This document shows positions 1-6,819 of a stretch of 7,706 nt of DNA, one piece after another. This stretch comes from an uncultured Oscillospiraceae bacterium (GTDB taxonomy: Bacteria > Bacillota_A > Clostridia > Oscillospirales > Acutalibacteraceae). Under the pieces are notes generated by a model. That model made no database searches and was not told where the DNA came from. It saw only the letters and a program-made list of their open reading frames with translations. The stretch covers positions 1 to 7,706 of the forward strand of contig CAJLZR010000037.1 in the NCBI GenBank assembly GCA_905211185.1, in the 5' to 3' direction. Every line of letters begins with the position of its first letter. Position 1 is the first letter of the stretch. The translations under genes and the position numbers were made by a program.

Positions 1-2078
1 GCCGTGATCCTTTTTATGCCTTTGCCAATTCCTTCTGCCGATAACACGCAAAACAAGCCTATATTACCGGTTCTATCAGTATGGGTACCCCCACAAAGTT
101 CTTTGGAAACCTCGCCAAAACTGACAACTCTTACGTTATCGCCATATTTATTTTCAAAAAGCGCCGTCGCCCCATCAGAAATCGCATCGGAAAGCTTTTT
201 GATTTCCACGTTTCTTGCAAGATTATCTCTAATATAGCCGTTTACAATTTTTTCTATTTCGAAAATTTCTTCTTCACTAAGCGTGTTATCGTAATTAAAA
301 TCAAAACGAAGTTTGTTTTCTTCAACTTTTGACCCGGCTTGGTGAAGATTTTTGCCATAAACCTTTTGCAAAGCACTTTGAAGCAAATGCACGGCGGAAT
401 GATTATTTGCAATTTTTTTGCGGCGATTCATGTCTATTTTTGCGGTACCAGCCGGGCTATTTTCAATATTTCCGGAAATAATTTTTCCTATATGCACAAA
501 AATTCCATTACTAAGCTTTTTGACATCTTCTATTTTTATATCACAATTTTCGCCAAAAACCGCTCCGGTATCAGCGCACTGGCCACCGGACTCGGCATAA
601 AATGGTGTTTTATCCAAAGCAATATAAACATTTTCATCTTCTTTTAAAACTTTAAGCACATTACACTGACATTCCGAAATATCGTAACCTACAAATTCTG
701 TCGCTTTACAATCCTCAAACTGTTTTAAAATATTTTTTAGATTTGCATTTTCGGAACTTCCGTGAACATTTTTAGATTTTTCTTTATGCTCGTTAATTTT
801 ATTTTCAAAACCTTTTTTATCAACATTCATACCGTTTTCTTCAGCGTATCCGCATATTATATCAAACGGCAAACCATAAGTTGTAACCAATTCAAAAGCT
901 TCATCTGAAGAAATATTTTTACTGCTTAATTTAATTTGTTCAAGACGTTCAAGACCATTTTTAAGGACCTTTCCAAATTGTTCTTGCTCTTTCTTAAACT
1001 CATCTATGATATAATTTTTATTTTTACTAAAGTTTGCAAACAGCTCACTATATTTTTCTATTATAAAATTGGCAACGCCCGAAAAATCAAAATCCCAGAT
1101 TTTATTTTTGGCGGTAATCATCATGCAACGTCTTAAAAGTTTACGTGGAATATAGCCCCTACCCTCGTTTGACGGCGGAACTTTTTCGGAAAGTATCAAA
1201 GTTGCCGTTCTCAAATGGTCAGTCATAATCAATATATCTTTCGCACAAATGCTACTACCACTTGGAATATTGCTTTCGATAAATTTCTTTATGGGATTTA
1301 AAAGGTCGGTATCATAAACAGTTGAATACCCGCCCAAAACCATGGCAATCCTCTCAAGGCCCGCTCCGGTATCAACGCTCGTGAAACTAAGGCGAGAAAA
1401 AGTTCCGTCTGCGTTTTTATTAAGCTGCATAAACACGCCGGCATTCCAAATTTCTATATATCTTTTTTTGGTATCAAATTCTCCTCCGGGCACATACTTT
1501 AAGCCCTCACCGGTATCATAAAAAATCTCGGTGCATGGCCCGCAAGGTCCCGTTTCGGCGGTTGGGCCCCAAAAGTTATCTTCTTTTCCGCATTTGACTA
1601 TATGGTCCTCCGGCATACCCACTTTTTTCCAGTATTCGTAGGCTTCCTCATCTAAAGGCAAATCTAAATCCTTATCTCCCGAAAAAACAGTAACATAAAG
1701 CTTTTCTTTCGGAATATTTAAGTACTTAGTCAAAAATTCAAAAGCAAGAGCTATTGCTTTTTCTTTAAAATAATCATTTATTGACCAACTTCCAAGCATT
1801 TGAAAGCTTGTTAAGTGGTGCTTATCCCCTACGGAATCTATATCAATTGTTCTTATACAAGACTGAATATCACAAAGCCTTGGGCAAGGCGGTTTTTCCA
1901 CGCCCGTAAAATAGTTTTTAATCGGAGCCATACCTGAATTAATAAATAAAAGCGTGGGATCGTTCTTCGGAATAATCGAAGAATTGGTTATTTCCATATG
2001 ACCCCTTTCTTTAAAGAACGACAAAAATTTGTTTTTTATTTCTATTGAAGATAATTTTTCTGAAAATAATCTTTCCAC
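1..2078 (-). CDS. alaS: Alanyl-tRNA synthetase, non-canonical subtype (3' end cut by window edge)
   Basis: Class II synthetase that charges tRNA-Ala in the cytoplasm and hydrolyses mischarged Ser/Gly-tRNA. I translated 692 uninterrupted codons. Residues 14-50 hold the class II motif 1 region (FFKERGH, KNDPTLLFINSGM). Residues 84-96 (GDKHHLTSFQMLG) form the motif 2 region. ETGPCGPCTEIF (175-186) and VDTGAGLERIA (235-245) complete the active site, the latter being motif 3. SNEGRGY (303-309) lies in the tRNA-recognition domain. The editing domain carries the zinc ligands H560xxxH564 and C662xxxH666 (CGGTH), close to their numbering in E. coli. About 180 C-terminal residues (rest of the linker and C-Ala domain) should lie beyond position 1. 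The start is GTG with AAAGGGG nine bases upstream; a TAA in the same frame lies just upstream and no in-frame ATG is available. RTIDIDSVGDKHH and PGGEFDTKKRYIEIWNAGVF differ from the usual RxGGKHNDL and EIWNxVFMQ forms, marking a divergent AlaRS branch. It has its own promoter. Confidence 0.95.
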   Translation of the reverse strand, partial: MERLFSEKLSSIEIKNKFLSFFKERGHMEITNSSIIPKNDPTLLFINSGMAPIKNYFTGVEKPPCPRLCDIQSCIRTIDIDSVGDKHHLTSFQMLGSWSINDYFKEKAIALAFEFLTKYLNIPKEKLYVTVFSGDKDLDLPLDEEAYEYWKKVGMPEDHIVKCGKEDNFWGPTAETGPCGPCTEIFYDTGEGLKYVPGGEFDTKKRYIEIWNAGVFMQLNKNADGTFSRLSFTSVDTGAGLERIAMVLGGYSTVYDTDLLNPIKKFIESNIPSGSSICAKDILIMTDHLRTATLILSEKVPPSNEGRGYIPRKLLRRCMMITAKNKIWDFDFSGVANFIIEKYSELFANFSKNKNYIIDEFKKEQEQFGKVLKNGLERLEQIKLSSKNISSDEAFELVTTYGLPFDIICGYAEENGMNVDKKGFENKINEHKEKSKNVHGSSENANLKNILKQFEDCKATEFVGYDISECQCNVLKVLKEDENVYIALDKTPFYAESGGQCADTGAVFGENCDIKIEDVKKLSNGIFVHIGKIISGNIENSPAGTAKIDMNRRKKIANNHSAVHLLQSALQKVYGKNLHQAGSKVEENKLRFDFNYDNTLSEEEIFEIEKIVNGYIRDNLARNVEIKKLSDAISDGATALFENKYGDNVRVVSFGEVSKELCGGTHTDRTGNIGLFCVLSAEGIGKGIKRIT

Positions 2079-2087
2079 TGCGCATTT

Positions 2088-2094
2088 CCCCTTT
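2088..2094 (-). promoter_or_regulatory. Shine-Dalgarno that fixes the GTG start of alaS
   Basis: AAAGGGG on the minus strand lies nine bases before GTG at 2078. A nearer ATG at 2085 is in another frame, sits only two bases after the Shine-Dalgarno and opens a reading frame of 24 codons, so GTG is the better start. Confidence 0.7.
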
Positions 2095-2119
2095 AAAGTT
2101 TAAATTATTGATAGTTATT

Positions 2120-2148
2120 ATTATATTCTCTAACGAGCCATAAAGCAA
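2120..2148 (-). promoter_or_regulatory. Sigma-A type promoter of alaS
   Basis: The minus strand has TTGCTT (2148-2143), a 17-base spacer and a perfect TATAAT (2125-2120). Transcription would begin near 2113 and give a leader of about 35 bases ending in the AAAGGGG ribosome site. Such a leader is too short for a T-box, so alaS is probably not controlled by uncharged tRNA from this promoter. The placement between the upstream terminator and the alaS start supports an independent transcription unit. Confidence 0.7.
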
Positions 2149-2311
2149 GAAACGAACACCTAGGAAACATATTAAATTAAATACTTACGCCCATTTAAAG
2201 GATTAACGAAGATGATTTCGGTAAAAAACACGCAGTAATATTGCGGCCACAATAATTTTAGTTCTGACGCTAATCGTTGTTAACAAAATCAGGTTTCAAC
2301 TATTTCCAATC
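2149..2311. other. Intergenic spacer with no recognisable element
   Basis: This stretch lies between the upstream gene's terminator and the alaS promoter. I looked for a T-box (no AGGGTGG-type antiterminator motif), small ORFs with ribosome sites, and tRNA-like folds, and found none. A short CGCA/TGCG hairpin followed by six T on the minus strand (around 2222-2243) has only four base pairs and is too weak to call. Confidence 0.5.
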
Positions 2312-2351
2312 AAAAAACATTAGATATCTATACATTTACGCATAGATACCT
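2312..2351 (-). terminator. Rho-independent terminator of the Cys-rich gene
   Basis: On the minus strand, AGGTATCTATGC (from 2351) pairs with GTATAGATATCT (ending at 2322) over 12 base pairs, including two G-U pairs, around a six-base loop. It is followed by AATG and six T (2317-2312). It begins 28 bases after the TAA of the Cys-rich gene. The stem is AT-rich, so it may be moderate in strength, but stem, loop and T-tract are all present. Confidence 0.65.
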
Positions 2352-2379
2352 ATTTATTTTATTTTTTAATTTCACTATA

Positions 2380-3192
2380 TTATCCGCATGAACTACAAGA
2401 TGATGAACTTTCATCTAAGGTTCTGGGTGGGAAAAACTCCTCTGTTGGGAATTCTATTCTGCTAAAGAGTTCACATGGGTTATCTGTGGACGTTACGCAT
2501 TCTTTACGCGGAATACAAAAATCATAAGCAGGTATTCGCATTTGAACATTTCTTTCAATCTGAACAATACTAAAAAGTCCAAGCGATACCGCAACGGTTT
2601 TGCCAACGTTATTGCTGCGAACGAATTCACCGCCAAATCTGCGGCAAATGGATTCCGGCACTCTGCAAGGGTGCCTGTGGGGGCATTCTGAAGGCGTGCA
2701 GATTCTGGCATCAAGCGCAATCGGATCTGCCACTTGGACAATGGCTCTGGGGAGATTTTTAGAAGTTGGGTTTTGAATATCCAAACCTTCGGAAACATAA
2801 TCGGAGCTAAAAATTTTAACGTTGCCCTCGCTACCATAAAGAACGGCTTTTTTGTTAAAAACGCAAAGCCCCGGTACTGTTGCGGGCATTACCGAAGGAG
2901 AAATAAACGCCTCCAAAATAACCTCAAAGAAAAATGTTATATCAACAGAATAATACCCCTTCCTAAATGGGACAGGTTCCAAATCGACCTGGGTATTTAT
3001 AACATTTACGTCTTTTACCCTTACGTTATTGGCTTGCTCAATGATATTCTGACCTGACTCGCTAAAATTAACTCTTAAATTTTCCAAGCAATCCTTATCT
3101 GCGCAAGAATCATACACTCTATATGCATCTATACAAATGGATTCTTTAAATTGATTATCTTGACATGAAAATGTGGAAAAATTTTCCGTCAT
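2380..3192 (-). CDS. Conserved Cys-rich protein of unknown function (270 aa)
   Basis: I cannot assign a function. The start is ATG at 3192, eight bases after a GGAGGGAG ribosome site; the ATG at 3210 overlaps that site and would add six residues. The protein has no signal peptide or membrane segment. It has 14 cysteines (5%): C10, C20, C30 and C35 near the N terminus, C110, then C165, C170, C176 and C183 in a CTPSEC/HRHPC/ESIC cluster, C226, C232 and C240, and a terminal SSSSCSSCG tail (C266, C269). Conserved-looking stretches are CIDAYRVYDSCADKDCLENL (20-39), EPVPFRKGYYSVD (72-84), LYGSEGN (118-124) and LPRAIVQVADPIAL (147-160). From memory, proteins of this pattern recur as hypotheticals in Clostridia. 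The beta-rich, cysteine-rich composition would suit a spore-coat-like or metal-binding protein, which is inference only. It is a single-gene unit with its own terminator; leader hairpins and a weak sporulation-sigma-like site lie upstream. Confidence 0.85.
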   Translation of the reverse strand: MTENFSTFSCQDNQFKESICIDAYRVYDSCADKDCLENLRVNFSESGQNIIEQANNVRVKDVNVINTQVDLEPVPFRKGYYSVDITFFFEVILEAFISPSVMPATVPGLCVFNKKAVLYGSEGNVKIFSSDYVSEGLDIQNPTSKNLPRAIVQVADPIALDARICTPSECPHRHPCRVPESICRRFGGEFVRSNNVGKTVAVSLGLFSIVQIERNVQMRIPAYDFCIPRKECVTSTDNPCELFSRIEFPTEEFFPPRTLDESSSSCSSCG

Positions 3193-3200
3193 ATAAAAAA

Positions 3201-3208
3201 CTCCCTCC
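3201..3208 (-). promoter_or_regulatory. Strong Shine-Dalgarno that decides the start of the Cys-rich gene
   Basis: GGAGGGAG on the minus strand is followed by TTTTTTAT and ATG (3192-3190). The longer start at 3210 would lie on top of this site and has no ribosome site of its own. Confidence 0.8.
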
Positions 3209-3227
3209 ATAATAAAGGACGTTTAAC

Positions 3228-3267
3228 ATAGATTATCGACTTTAAACATTTGCTTTTAGATATCTAT
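3228..3267 (-). repeat. AT-rich hairpin in the leader of the Cys-rich gene
   Basis: On the minus strand ATAGATATC (3267-3259) can pair with GATAATCTAT (3237-3228) as nine base pairs with one bulged base, enclosing a 21-base loop. It sits about 20 bases before the Shine-Dalgarno. It could shape the 5' end of the message, but such pairings are common in AT-rich spacers. Confidence 0.3.
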
Positions 3268-3279
3268 ATTAATTTTCCT

Positions 3280-3317
3280 GATATTAAAAATTCTTAATTA
3301 TTTTGATTTTCAATATC
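3280..3317. repeat. 12-bp inverted repeat downstream of pcrA
   Basis: On the minus strand GATATTGAAAAT (3317-3306) pairs with ATTTTTAATATC (3291-3280) over 12 base pairs with one G-U, around a 14-base loop. It begins 48 bases after the pcrA stop. No T-tract follows on either strand, so I do not call it an intrinsic terminator; it may protect the 3' end of the pcrA message or be a by-product of AT-richness. Confidence 0.35.
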
Positions 3318-3364
3318 ATATTATGGAAGAAGATTTATATATGTTACTTAAAAAATTTTTGGTT

Positions 3365-5764
3365 TTATTGCTTTTCAAGGTGCGCCATGTTAGCCATAAG
3401 CCGTTTTTCTTCGTTTCCAAATGTAACCGTTAAAAGTGCATCACCACCCATAGGCATTACTGTTTTTACCGTGCCAACACCAAAAACTTTATGGCTTACC
3501 ACGTCACCTACGTTATATGACTGCTTTGCTTCGCTACCTGCGGCACTTCCGCCGGCAATTGAGCCGAAATGCCTTGCCGCCAAAACGGATTTTGCGCGCA
3601 ACTCTTGCGCCGACCTTGGAGTTTCCTCACCTTTGGCCAAATCTTTCCAATCTCTGGATTTTGTTTTTTTCAGAAGCTCATCAGGAATTTCTGATAAAAA
3701 TCTTGAAGCTTTATTATGAGTTGTACTACCAAATATCATACGACTATCTGAATTTAAAATATAAAGCCTTTCTCTTGAACGTGTTATGCCAACATACGCA
3801 AGTCGGCGTTCTTCTTCGATATCTTCTTCACTGCCAAAAGACTGGAGTCCCGGAAAAATACCTTCTTCGAAACCGGGCAAGAAAACCGTGTTAAACTCTA
3901 AGCCCTTAGCCGAATGAAGGGTCATAAGAACCACAGCATCCGAATTTTCATCGTAATTATCTATATCAGAAAGCAAAGAAACTTCCTCTAAAAATCCGGA
4001 AAGAGTTGCTGTGCCTTGGGCTTCTTCCTCATATTTCTTAATATTACTTAAAAGCTCCATTACGTTTTCTATACGTGACTCTGTAGCGTCTTTATCTTGC
4101 TTTAAATAATCGATGTACCCTGTTCGCTCCAAAATCATATTATAAAGTTCAGAAATGGAAACGTGATCATGGTTATATGCATAAGCAAGGCCATCTATAA
4201 GATCCGCAAAAGCTTTTAACTTTACGGAAACCCTTTGCAAACCGTCATATTCTTCGCAATTCCTAATAACCGACAAAAGATCTATACCATCTTCTTCGGC
4301 AATTTCAGAAGCTTGCGCTATGGTGCGCTCCCCTATGGATCTGCGTGGTTGATTGATAATCCTTTTAAGTCTGACCTCGTCACATGGGTTATTTATAACA
4401 TTTAAATACGCAATCATATCACGTACTTCTTTTCTTTCATAAAACCTAAGTCCGCCGAGTATACGATAAGGAACGCCCGACTTCATAAAAACTTTTTCTA
4501 TCACATTTGACTGCGAATTCATGCGGTAAAGAACCGCAAAATCAGAATACTTTCCGCCCTTGGCAACGCTATCTTGTATTATTTCGTTAATATGGTCAGC
4601 TTCATCATGTTCGTTATAAGCGGTGTGAACGTGTATTTTGTCACCTATGCAGTTTTCAGTCCAAAGGGTCTTACCTTTTCTGTTTTCGTTGTTTTCTATA
4701 ACTGCATTTGCAGCGCTAAGTATATTCTTTGTGGAACGATAATTTTGCTCTAATCTTATAATTTTTGTTCCTTCAAAATTCTTATCAAAATTCATTATGT
4801 TTTCTATCGTGGCACCGCGGAACTTATATATGCTCTGGTCGTCATCGCCCACAACGCATAAATTATGAGTTTTTCCCACCAAAAGTTTTATAAGCTTATA
4901 TTGCGCATAGTTTGTATCCTGATACTCATCAACCAAAATGTATTTAAATTTATTTTGATAGTTTTCAAGAACATCGGGGCAAGATTCAAATAGCTTTATG
5001 GTGTTTACTATAAGATCATCAAAATCCATGGCATCAGATTCTTTAAGTTTTCTTTGGTAAAGTTCGTAAATATCGGAAATACCGGAAAGCCTAAAATCAT
5101 TTTTAGTGTCTATTCTATATTGATGGCAATCAATTAATTTATCCTTTGCGCTCGATATTTCATATCTTATGGTTTTATAGCTTAAGAATTTATCATCAAG
5201 CTTTAAATTTTTTTCACATTCTTTTATCAAACGCTTGGAATCATCGTCATCGTATATTGCAAAATGCTTGGAATACCCTAAACGTTCTGCATGAATTCTT
5301 AAAATCCTTGCACACAGCGAATGAAACGTTGAAGCCCAAACTTCACGACTGATCTCCCCCAAAGCATTTGACAGACGATTTTTAAGTTCATTTGCCGCTT
5401 TATTGGTAAAAGTTATAGCCAAAATATTCCAGGGATTAACTTTATTATGTGCGATCCATTCGTTAATCTCTCCTGCATGCCCGCCATTATCAACAATTGA
5501 CTTCATATTGGCAACAATTTCTTCTGTTACCGCCTGCGGAACCGTGCTCGATTCGTAGGCATCACCATAAGTTATCATATTAACTATACGATTGATTATA
5601 ACAGTTGTTTTTCCGCTACCCGCTCCCGCCAAAACAACAAGCGGCCCATTTACCGAAAAAACAGCCTCCTTTTGGTTTGAGTTCATACGGGAAAAACTGT
5701 TTTCAAGCAACTTTTTCTTTAACTCTTTATATTTTTTTTCTAAACTTTTATTCAAAATACGCAC
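3365..5764 (-). CDS. pcrA: ATP-dependent DNA helicase PcrA (UvrD/Rep family, SF1A)
   Basis: A 3'-5' helicase for nucleotide excision repair, clearing RecA filaments and resolving collisions with RNA polymerase. All SF1A motifs are present in 799 residues: Q motif (Q31), Walker A AGAGSGKT (46-53), Ia ITFTNKAANEL (117-127), II VDEYQDT (278-284), III VVGDDDQSIYKFRGA (304-318), IV LEQNYRS (338-344), V TLHSAKGLEF (615-624) and VI EERRLAYVGITRSRERL (651-667). Residues about 753-799 (GDVVSHKVFGVGTV to the end) are the C-terminal Tudor-like domain that in Bacillus binds RNA polymerase, joined by a poorly conserved linker (about 700-750). Compared with Bacillus PcrA there are about 40 extra residues at 66-108, between Walker A and motif Ia, and about 20 extra at the N terminus. 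The start is GTG at 5764, without a convincing ribosome site; TTG at 5755 or ATG at 5686 are alternatives. A TGA closes the frame upstream. It is probably transcribed separately from ricT. Confidence 0.97.
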   Translation of the reverse strand: MRILNKSLEKKYKELKKKLLENSFSRMNSNQKEAVFSVNGPLVVLAGAGSGKTTVIINRIVNMITYGDAYESSTVPQAVTEEIVANMKSIVDNGGHAGEINEWIAHNKVNPWNILAITFTNKAANELKNRLSNALGEISREVWASTFHSLCARILRIHAERLGYSKHFAIYDDDDSKRLIKECEKNLKLDDKFLSYKTIRYEISSAKDKLIDCHQYRIDTKNDFRLSGISDIYELYQRKLKESDAMDFDDLIVNTIKLFESCPDVLENYQNKFKYILVDEYQDTNYAQYKLIKLLVGKTHNLCVVGDDDQSIYKFRGATIENIMNFDKNFEGTKIIRLEQNYRSTKNILSAANAVIENNENRKGKTLWTENCIGDKIHVHTAYNEHDEADHINEIIQDSVAKGGKYSDFAVLYRMNSQSNVIEKVFMKSGVPYRILGGLRFYERKEVRDMIAYLNVINNPCDEVRLKRIINQPRRSIGERTIAQASEIAEEDGIDLLSVIRNCEEYDGLQRVSVKLKAFADLIDGLAYAYNHDHVSISELYNMILERTGYIDYLKQDKDATESRIENVMELLSNIKKYEEEAQGTATLSGFLEEVSLLSDIDNYDENSDAVVLMTLHSAKGLEFNTVFLPGFEEGIFPGLQSFGSEEDIEEERRLAYVGITRSRERLYILNSDSRMIFGSTTHNKASRFLSEIPDELLKKTKSRDWKDLAKGEETPRSAQELRAKSVLAARHFGSIAGGSAAGSEAKQSYNVGDVVSHKVFGVGTVKTVMPMGGDALLTVTFGNEEKRLMANMAHLEKQ

Positions 5765-5970
5765 ACCGCCACATTCCAGAGCATAAAAAAATAACTAATC
5801 TATAAGCAAAGGCTCATAAACAATTTTAAACATTTTACTTTAAGACATTAAATTCGTAAGCTCTTATAATTTACTTCAATATTTATTTTACAACTTTTTT
5901 TAATAAAAATCAAATTTACACACCATAAAAATAAATTATTCAAAAATAACATGTGTAGGCATTTTATAAC
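5765..5970. other. AT-rich ricT-pcrA spacer
   Basis: Apart from one promoter-like pair, I see no terminator with a T-tract, no riboswitch-like conserved core and no ORF above ten codons with a ribosome site. The base composition is very AT-rich, which makes weak promoter matches easy to find by chance. Confidence 0.5.
5885..5913 (-). promoter_or_regulatory. Candidate sigma-A promoter of pcrA
   Basis: TTGATT (5913-5908), 17 bases, then TAAAAT (5890-5885) on the minus strand. The match is five of six at the -10 and four of six at the -35. It would give a leader of about 115 bases before GTG at 5764. The AT-rich background lowers confidence. Confidence 0.4.
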
Positions 5971-6786
5971 CTAAGTTGATATAGTTTCTATTTTATCCAA
6001 GTCAAAAACTTTGGGCAAACTATCTTGCTCTTCGCCGAACCTAACTTTAACTTGTGATTTTATTATAAGCCTATCCACAACCTCGCCTACTCCATCGGGA
6101 GTGGAAACTTTTTGCCCATTTTCCGGCATATGGCTTAGCATTTCCCTGTAAGTATCTTCTTCATATTTCAAACAGCACATGAGGCGTCCGCAAAGCCCCG
6201 AAAGCTTGGTAGGATTTAAAGATATTCCCTGATCCTTCGCCATTTTAATTGAAACCGGCTGAAAATCATTTAAAAATGTTCCACAACAAAGGCATTTTCC
6301 GCATGGCCCCAAGCCTCCTAGCATTTTGGCTTCATCTCTTATTCCTACTTGCCGGAGTTCTATCCTTACTCTGAAAATTTTCGCCAAATCTTTAACTAAA
6401 TTACGAAAATCAACACGATTATCGGCAACAAAATAAAAAATAACTTTATTTCTTCCGAAAGTATACTCTACGTCTATAAGCTTCATATTCAGCTTATGCT
6501 CTTCAATTTTTTCTTTGCAAATAATTCCTGCTTTTTTTTCTTCTTCGGCTTTCTCTTTTATGGATTCCAAATCTTTTTCTGTGGCTTTGCGTATAATTTT
6601 TTCCGTGGGTTCGGCTAAATCAGGGTGGCTCTCTTGCGAAACTTTTACTAATACTTTTCCGTTTTCCGTACCAAGTTTCGTTTCGGCAATAACGATATCT
6701 CCTACCTCGAGTTTATCGTTACCCTTATAAGACAAGTAACTTATTTTGCCAATTTCTCTAAATCTTACTCCAAATATTTCAGACAT
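5971..6786 (-). CDS. ricT: PSP1-domain protein RicT (YaaT), probable Fe-S subunit of the Y-complex
   Basis: In Bacillus, RicT (YaaT) with RicA (YmcA) and RicF (YlbF) forms a complex that binds [4Fe-4S] clusters and directs RNase Y maturation of many mRNAs; it is needed for sporulation, competence and biofilm formation. The 271-residue protein has the family's usual length. The PSP1 core spans roughly residues 60-145, with a basic/acidic helical stretch at 67-100. The cysteine signature follows: PCGKCLCCG (C162, C165, C167, C168) and LCGRLMCCLKYE (C199, C204, C205), all seven family cysteines being present. GLGPCGKC and DQGISLNPTKLSGLCGRLMC (185-204) are diagnostic. The ATG at 6786 follows TGAGG with a five-base spacer. 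It lies 33 bases after holB, the same order as holB-yaaT in Bacillus, so it is probably cotranscribed. I did not see ricA or ricF here; elsewhere they are unlinked. Confidence 0.95.
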   Translation of the reverse strand: MSEIFGVRFREIGKISYLSYKGNDKLEVGDIVIAETKLGTENGKVLVKVSQESHPDLAEPTEKIIRKATEKDLESIKEKAEEEKKAGIICKEKIEEHKLNMKLIDVEYTFGRNKVIFYFVADNRVDFRNLVKDLAKIFRVRIELRQVGIRDEAKMLGGLGPCGKCLCCGTFLNDFQPVSIKMAKDQGISLNPTKLSGLCGRLMCCLKYEEDTYREMLSHMPENGQKVSTPDGVGEVVDRLIIKSQVKVRFGEEQDSLPKVFDLDKIETIST

Positions 6787-6819
6787 AAAAACCTCATCAA
6801 CCTTCCCGCAAAATTCATA

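Noticed and set aside
4..1136. Several plus-strand open frames of 60-100 codons
   Set aside because: They lie antisense to the continuous alaS frame, have no convincing ribosome sites and give low-complexity F/I/K/S-rich peptides typical of shadow frames.
2493..2837. 114-codon minus-strand frame inside the Cys-rich gene
   Set aside because: It overlaps the Cys-rich frame in another phase, has no ribosome site, and its peptide shows no family features.
3193..3210. Longer start (ATG at 3210) for the Cys-rich gene
   Set aside because: It coincides with the GGAGGGAG ribosome site that serves the ATG at 3192.
3280..3317. pcrA intrinsic terminator
   Set aside because: The 12-bp stem is nearly all A-T and no T-tract follows on either strand.
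5765..5970. Riboswitch or small RNA between ricT and pcrA
   Set aside because: No GC-containing conserved core or stable nested stems are visible; the sequence is close to random AT-rich spacer.
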